Shown piece after piece: positions 58,238-64,000 of a DNA stretch of 64,000 nucleotides. The notes below the pieces were generated by a model, which worked only from the letters and a program-made list of their open reading frames with translations, was not told the origin of the DNA and did not search any database. The first letter of the stretch is position 1. Each line of letters opens with the position of its first letter. The translations under genes and the position numbers were made by a program. The DNA comes from Balaenoptera acutorostrata (lineage: Eukaryota; Chordata; Mammalia; Artiodactyla; Balaenopteridae), in assembly GCF_949987535.1 (NCBI RefSeq), contig NC_080067.1, forward strand, positions 2,914,001 through 2,978,000, written 5' to 3'.

Positions 58238-58602
58238 AAAAACAAAATGGTTCTGTTGAACCTAGGGGGAGGACAGGAATAAAGACACAGATGTAGAGAA
58301 TGGACTTGAGGACACGGGGAGGGGGAAGGGTAAGCTGGGACAAAGTGAGAGAGTGGCATGGACATATATACACTACCAAATGTAAAATAGATAGCTAGTG
58401 GGAAGCAGCCGCATAGCACAGGGAGATCAGCTGGGTGCTTGGTGACCACCTAGAGGGGTGGGATTGGGAGGGTGGGAGGGAGACACAAGAGGGAGGGGAT
58501 ATGGGGATATATGTATACATATAGTTGATTCACTTTGTTATACAGCAGAAACTAACACAACATTGTAAAGCAATTATACTGCAATAAAGATGTTTAAAAA
58601 AA
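58238..58602 (+). other. L1 copy B 3' UTR
   Basis: G-rich tract near 58316-58330, 'gatagctagtgggaagcagc', a second G-rich block (58455-58500) and the conserved L1 end. A single short A tail follows, with no second poly(A) as in copy A. Confidence 0.85.
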
Positions 58603-58714
58603 AGTGTCTTTCATAGGTACCTGTAAAGAATGCCCTTTGTCAGCCATTTTACTTGGTTGCTAGTACCATTCACCTATGGATATTTGTTGATAATTGATGA
58701 TGAGTGATAGATGA

Positions 58715-58740
58715 TGGATAATGATGATGATGATGACGAT
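58715..58740. repeat. (GAT)n imperfect repeat
   Basis: Several GAT/GATA units in a row. Confidence 0.8.
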
Positions 58741-58796
58741 TATATGGGGCACTTTTGGTTTAGAAATCTAGTAGGTGCATACAGAAAAAACTCTAT

Positions 58797-58976
58797 AAAA
58801 GTCAATGATACATGGCAGCCTGGATGGGAGGGGAGTTTGGGGGAGAATGGATACATGTATATGTATGGCTGAGTCCCTTTGCCTTGCACCTGAAACTATC
58901 ACAATGTTGTTAATCGACTATACTCCAATATAAAATAAAAAGTTTAAAAAAGAAGAAGAAAAAAAAAGTCAATGAT
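58797..58976 (+). mobile_element. Short 5'-truncated L1 3' end with 13-bp TSD
   Basis: Body 58810-58963: 'ggatacatgtatatgtatgg', 'cctttgccttgcacctgaaa', 'gttaatcgactatactccaa', then A-rich tail. Perfect duplication 'aaaagtcaatgat' at 58797-58809 and 58964-58976. Confidence 0.9.
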
Positions 58977-58984
58977 GTTCTAGA

Positions 58985-59110
58985 AAAAGCACAGGATCTC
59001 ATGCTGGAGATTCTGGGTCCTTATCCAGCTCCACCACCTAGTGGTTACTTGACATTGGCAAGCCATTTAATTCCCTTTAGCCTCTATTTCTTCTTCCATT
59101 GAATGCAGAG
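58985..59110 (+). repeat. MIR SINE fragment
   Basis: 'ctccaccacctagtggttac', 'ttgacattggcaagccattt' and 'agcctctatttcttcttcca' match the sense MIR core. Confidence 0.75.
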
Positions 59111-59399
59111 GTTGATACAGCTATGGCAAGAAGTGCACGACTGTAAATATTTCTAATTATGCAAAAACCGCTCAAATGTGTTTAGCTCCTGTACTGAGAG
59201 TTAAGCCAAGAAATATCTGATGAGATCTCTCAAGCAGCTTATAGTTCTGTTATACATCAATACAAGAAAGACAAAGAGGCCTTTAGAGAAATCTGCAAAG
59301 GGCATGAGCATTCAAGTTGTAGAAAAAGAAATGAATTGGCCGAAATCATACCAAAAGACACACAATGTACTTAAAATTTTAGAATCCAAACAGTGAAAT
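59111..59399. other. Unique DNA
   Basis: No feature recognised. Confidence 0.4.
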
Positions 59400-59620
59400 T
59401 TTTTTCTTTTTTTAATTTATTTCTTAAAACTGAAGTATATGATAACCTATATGAGAAAAGAATGTGAAAAAGAATAAATATATGTATATGTATAACTGAG
59501 TCACTTTGCTGTACACCTGAAACTAACACAACATTGTAAGTCAACTCTACTCCAATAAAATGTTTAAAATAAATAAATAAAATTGAAGTATAGCTGATTT
59601 ACAATGTTTCAAGTAATGAA
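59400..59620 (-). mobile_element. Antisense L1 3' end interrupted by a sense L1 3' end
   Basis: The outer text 'aaaattgaagtatagctgat' plus 'ttacaatgtttc' is the antisense L1 3' terminus. At 59440-59578 lies a sense L1 3' end ('gtatatgtataactgagtca', 'tgctgtacacctgaaactaa', 'ctactccaataaaatg'). It is flanked by 'aaaactgaagtata' (59426-59439) and 'aaaattgaagtata' (59579-59592), its target-site duplication. Confidence 0.75.
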
Positions 59621-59955
59621 ATTTATTTTTCACCAACTAGATTGAAAAAGAATTAACACTTTTGAAATACCTAAGTGTCCATGAAGATGTGAAGAAGGAA
59701 GCATGCTCAAATACTATTAAAGGAAATAATTTGAAGGAAAAGTTAGTATAGGTGCCACAGTACCAAAGGTTTTAAAAGTGCCTTTGATCTACTACCCTAT
59801 GGAGATACTCAGAAACAAGGACATATGTACAAGATTATTCATGATATCATTAATAACAAACACCACTAGCAATTTAAATGCCTATCAACAAGGGGTAGCT
59901 TAAATGAACAACGGTCCCTGCAAAAATGAACTATGCTCCTTAGACAGTAAAAAAA
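59621..59955. other. Unique DNA, perhaps old L1-derived
   Basis: 'tatggagatactcagaaaca' and 'aacaccactagcaatttaaa' with 'tgcctatcaacaaggggtag' faintly resemble old L1 3' text. Not strong enough to call. Confidence 0.35.
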
Positions 59956-60300
59956 AAGCCAGTTAGGGCTTCCCTGGTGGCGCAGTGGTTAAGAATCCGC
60001 CTGCAATGCAGGGGACACGGGTTCAAGCCCTGGTCTGGGAAGATCCCACATGCCGCGGAGCCTCTAACCCCGTGCGCCTCAACTACTGATCCTGTGGTCT
60101 GGAGCCCGCGAGCCACAACTGCTGAAGCCCACACACCTAGAGCCCGTGCTCCGCAACAAGAGAAGCCACCGCAATGAGAAGCCCGCGCACCGCAACAAAG
60201 AGTAGCCCGCACTCACTGCAACTAGAGAAAGCCCACACGCAGCAACAAAGACCCAATGCAGCCAAAAATAAATACATTTATTTAAAAAAAAAACTAGTTA
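59956..60300 (+). mobile_element. CHR-1-like SINE with TSD
   Basis: Body 59966-60290 with A box 'tggcgcagtggttaag', B box 'gggttcaagccc', two 'acaact(g/a)ctga' modules and a short A tail. Imperfect duplication 'aagccagtta' at 59956-59965 and 'aaactagtta' at 60291-60300. Confidence 0.92.
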
Positions 60301-60359
60301 TTTCTGCCTGTGTGTATAGGTTTGTGGCAACACTAACTGCTGACTATGATCTCAGAATT

Positions 60360-60770
60360 TCAGTGTCTTAATATAATGAAATTTATTTCTTGCTCATGTT
60401 ATAGCCCAATGTGAGTGCACTGGTCAGGGTCAAGGAAGGAGGCTGGGGGGAGATTGTTCCTTGCATTCTTTCAGACATCCAGCCTGATAGAGGCTCTGCT
60501 GCTCTCAACACCTGGCTTTCCTGGTCACCTTGGTCATTAACATCCAGGTGGCAGATAGAAAATGGGGAAAGAATCAGGCATGGATATTTTTATGGACTAA
60601 ATATGGAAGGGGCACACATCCCTACCACTCCCATTCACTGGTTAGAACTCACTCTGGTTAGGTCACACCTAACTGTTAGCAAGTGTTGGAAATGTAGTCT
60701 GGCTATGAACCTAGGAAGGAGGGGACTTGGACTGGTGATGGAGACCAACTCAAGACCATGATGCTTTAAT
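60360..60770. repeat. Ancient interspersed repeat-like block, family unknown
   Basis: 'atgaaatttatttcttgctc', 'ggtcacacctaactgttagc' and 'ggaaatgtagtctggctatg' read like a mammalian-wide interspersed repeat I have seen but cannot name. The 116-codon frame at 60411-60761 is probably an accident of it. Confidence 0.35.
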
Positions 60771-62870
60771 GCAGTCACCTTTCAAGACAGAGTTAAGAGG
60801 AAAATGCAATGTACAGAGCAGCCTCTGCATGTGTGTGTATGTGCATGTATATACATTATGTGTGTGCCTATGTATGTGTATAGATCCCATCTCTTTAGGT
60901 TTTTAAATATACTTTTAGAAAAGCATATGCCAATACGTGTATTTTGTTTTTCTTAATGAACTCTCAAGAAAACAAGCCAATATTTTGGTGAGGGAGATTA
61001 AAGTTGTAGCAAGGAAAGAGGCTTTACTCTTTGTGTTGAACCTTTCTTTTTGGTTAAATTTTTTTTTAATGATGTGTGTATGATTTGTATTTTTAAAAAT
61101 GACTTTAAGCAATGACAAAAATATCCAATTGTAGATATGTTACTATTACACATGTCTTAATTAGAACATGATACAGTGATAAACTATAGCCACGTTCAAC
61201 CCATGGAAAGTGCTTCTTAAATGTTGAATGAATGAAGTATGAATTAATGAAAAAAATTGTGTAAATGATATGGAGGCAGTAAGAATTCAACTAAGAAACA
61301 GTAGGTGTTGTAGTTGTCATGAGTGCCTTCTTGAAGGATACAGTATATTGGGTCTTGAAGTATGCCTTAATTTGTAACAACTTTTATATGTATACTAGAG
61401 CAGAGTAGTGAACAGCAAGAATGTTCAAGTCTGAGAAGATTAAGAAGAAGAAAAAGGTAAGGAGCAGCCTCCTGTACTGCTAGAACCCTTCTGTGCTCAC
61501 CAAGTTTAAATTGGCCATTTCTTTGTTTCCTCTTTCACGGATTTTGAAACATTATATCCCGCTGTGTCTTATTGTTTTGGTCCTCGATATGACCAAGATT
61601 CTTCATTCTTGTTCTGTTTTCTGGGTACCTGCTCATTTGTAATTTCGCAGCACCCCCTGGGCCTCCACTTCTCCTACAAGACTCCCTGCCTTTTGCCATC
61701 TTTCTGCAGCTCATTACCAAGAAAGGGCTTCGGGACCTTCACTGCTTTCTCTTACCTCCAACCCTCCACTTGTAATCATGGGGCTAATGCAATTTTACTG
61801 ATGGAGGTATATTTTCCTTCTCTCCAGAAACCTTTGTTTTGTGTACCCTAGTTAAAAAAATATGTACAGAGTTATGACTCTTGTGTTTTATCAGCCAGAA
61901 GTAAGAACATTATATGGGGAGGAACGGGTGGCTTTTAAAAGATATGATACTGCTTTCTGCTTTTGCTCTATATCCTGCAGGTAAACTGACTGATATTTTA
62001 ATTTACTCAGACTCTTTTGAAAGCTCTCTAAATGAATGATTTGAAGAAAATATATAACTTTGGTTATCATACTTTATGGTTATTACTGTGTACACATTAA
62101 ATATGAATTAATGCAATGTAACAGTGCATTTCACAAAAAAATACTATGAATTTCACTGCTGCCACTGACATAGCACATGTATCAATGTAATTATGGGTTA
62201 CATATCTTTGCCAAGAGAGGAAGTAACGTTTGATATTCACTTACTGTGAGAATTCAAAACAAATTTGAATTTTGATACCACTTTGGTACTGTACTCGTAC
62301 CTGATCTGTTTCCCTTGACTGAGGCTCCTTTGAGGAAATTAGCATTTGCTTTGGACTTAGCTTTAAATCCATAACAGGTGGTGGCATTGGAGATATTTAG
62401 CAAAGACTTATGCCAGTGAAATTCACTTGCCACTAAACATGGATGAGTAATTCTCACCATTGAAATTTAAAGAGATTCTGGGTCCTCTTCAAATATCATC
62501 AATTTTAACAAAGTAACTCACAGTCTTATTATACTGGATAGATAAAATAACATGTACATTGTAGCAAGTAATTAGATGCTAGCTACTCTCTATAGCAGGC
62601 ACTAACAATTAGTAAACGCATTCATGGAGGTTCAATTTGGAACTTTTGTATATACATCTACTAATTGTACTTTAAATGAACTAGCCAAACCTCATTAAAA
62701 ATCAATAGTATTTATCAGCAAATGAATTTCATGTATGCTCAAGCAATATTTAGATTTGTAAACTGTAAGACCCACACTGAAAGACGATTCTGGAGTCAAA
62801 TCCTAACTATGAAAGACTTTCTCCTTCTCTCCTACGGCACCCAGAACAAAAAGTGGGTGCTGATTAAATA
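60771..62870. other. Unique DNA, no gene recognised
   Basis: A (TG)-rich stretch at about 60826-60885 is the only simple sequence. Overlapping frames at 61535-61851 on both strands show no domain. Confidence 0.4.
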
Positions 62871-63329
62871 ATGACTGTCACGATTTCTCAGAATTCCTTA
62901 GTCTCACTCCTTGCTACAGCTATTACACACGACCAAAACTTAGCCACTGTGGGTCTGAATATGAGGGTGCATATGTGTGTCAGTCCCAAAGGAAAGGACT
63001 ATGATATATTTACACCAGAAGCTGTTTGCCTGACTATGTGTTTCCCCACACAAGTCATTCCCACACGCTTCATCCTCACTAACAGAACACGCCTTTATGT
63101 TTGGGAGTCAGGCAGAGAAGACTTGATTTCTGGGAAGGTGGACCCAGCCCCTGATCTAGGGATGGGCATGAGCTCATGTGTTATAAGGGGGTATCTTCTG
63201 CGAAAGAATTTTCTAATAAGAGAAGGGTTACGTGAGAAGAAGTGCTCTTTGCAACAGAACCTCCTGTGGCTGGCCTGTGAATCTGTGTCAACTGTACTGT
63301 GGTGCTTGAAGTTGCTGCCGCTACCTTAA
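62871..63329 (+). other. 152-codon open frame, coding status doubtful
   Basis: The longest frame in this part of the window that is not explained by a named repeat. No signal peptide, membrane segment, repeat or motif is evident and I recognise no family. Composition is ordinary. It may lie in an LTR-like block (about 62800-63480), since the text after it ('aactttgttggaaagaccaa', 'gctggatgtctcact') reads like an old LTR. Confidence 0.15.
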
Positions 63330-64000
63330 AACTTTGTTGGAAAGACCAAGAGACCTTAACCTAGCACCTTGACATTTTTGATTCTGGAATTAGCCTACAA
63401 CTGCTGGACGCTGGATGTCTCACTGCCGGCTGCTGGATGTCTCAGTATATGAGAAAAGTGTGACTCTTTCTATACATAATTGATGGTTTTATTTTGCTGT
63501 TATTTCTTGTTATTTGAGTGTCTATTTGAATTTTATAATCATTTCCATAAATTGAAACCAGTCACATGGGTTGTGATATTTTTTTCAGCAGTGTTCAGAT
63601 GAGTCAGTTTAGATGTAAGTAATGGAGAAGCTTGGGTTCAACAAAGGCTGGGGTTTTACCAGGTGATCATAATAAAGGAAAAAGTAAACAAGGGAGTTCT
63701 GGTGTTTAAAAAAATGATTATAATGAGGATCATAAAATCTAAGCAAAATGAAGAGGAAAGAGAACATGGTGGGGGGGTGGTCATATGAGATCTTAGGTCT
63801 TCATGAGGTCAGAGAACTCTTGCAGTGCGCATATTACAATAAACAAATTGGAAATATAGGAGAGGGTGGGTAAGCACTGGAATGCCTGCAATTAGAATAA
63901 GACAAGTCCTTGGATATGACGCTGGGAGTGGGGGATAAGTGCGGCAGAGCAAAGGATCCAAAATGTGGAGGTCAAAGTCCAGAGACATCAAGTTGACCAC
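63330..64000. other. Unique DNA to the end of the window
   Basis: No gene or clear repeat. A 63-codon minus-strand frame touches the window edge and is not called. Confidence 0.4.

Larger units (their letters stand above)
51575..58610 (+). mobile_element. Full-length artiodactyl-type L1 (copy B)
   Basis: Body about 51584-58602 (7.0 kb): 5' UTR beginning 'accttcaagatggcagagg', ORF1 (53511-54396), ORF2 (from 54454) and a 3' UTR ending 'atactgcaataaagatgtt' plus a short A tail. The likely duplication is 'aaatgtctt' at 51575-51583, preceded by TT, with 'aagtgtctt' at 58602-58610. It lies in the same orientation as copy A, about 29 kb downstream. It lacks the TRAK2 insert and is more damaged. Confidence 0.92.

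Noticed and set aside
1..64000. CRISPR array, prokaryotic defence or other novel multi-gene system
   Set aside because: The window is mammalian, no regularly spaced repeats with unique spacers occur, and no cluster of non-repeat genes is present.

Overview
The window is mammalian nuclear DNA, almost certainly from a cetacean (hippopotamus is the main alternative). Eight tRNA-derived SINE copies have the cetartiodactyl CHR layout, starting with the 'cttccctggtggcgcagtgg' head (or its decayed form). Two of them belong to a variant with a duplicated 3' module. The full-length L1s are of artiodactyl type (5' end 'accttcaagatggcagagg', 3' end 'caataaagatgt'). No BovB or Bov-tA elements, which a ruminant window of this size would normally show, were recognised. 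I find no intact protein-coding gene, no rRNA, no functional tRNA gene, no CRISPR and no prokaryotic-style system. Most long open frames are pieces of L1, SINE or microsatellite.

Layout. 1-6470: mostly unique DNA with L2/MIR fossils and one young SINE. 6470-8330: a CpG island with GC boxes, a CCAAT box and a possible splice donor, the only promoter-like region. 8345-13745: a MER5A-type transposon, two SINEs and a solo LTR in unique DNA. 13785-17845: a young SINE, then an L1 split by an antisense L1 that is itself split by a SINE, then a MaLR-like LTR. 17846-22454: AT-rich DNA and an old antisense L1 interrupted by a younger L1. 22467-31283: a full-length L1 (copy A) carrying a TRAK2 retrocopy, with a SINE inside the retrocopy and a probable 3' transduction. 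31469-35210: small insertions and fossil repeats. 35211-41347: an old, nearly full-length L1 flanked by about 96-102 bp direct repeats. 41348-51583: unique DNA with a cluster of MIRs, L1 tails, MER5A, L2 and a short TTAGGG array. 51584-58602: a second full-length L1 (copy B). 58603-64000: L1 tails, a SINE and unique sequence.

How the parts relate. The DNA was mainly assembled by L1 machinery acting in cis (L1s) and in trans (SINEs, the TRAK2 retrocopy). Many insertions have readable target-site duplications beginning after TT with an A-rich start, as expected for L1 endonuclease, so relative ages can be read from nesting. The most informative observation is the TRAK2 retrocopy at 25615-26993. 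It seems to derive from an unusual transcript that included a frame-breaking 79-nt segment and ran past a splice donor into an intron. Copy B lacks this insert and acts as an empty-site control. All family names are assigned by eye, without database comparison.
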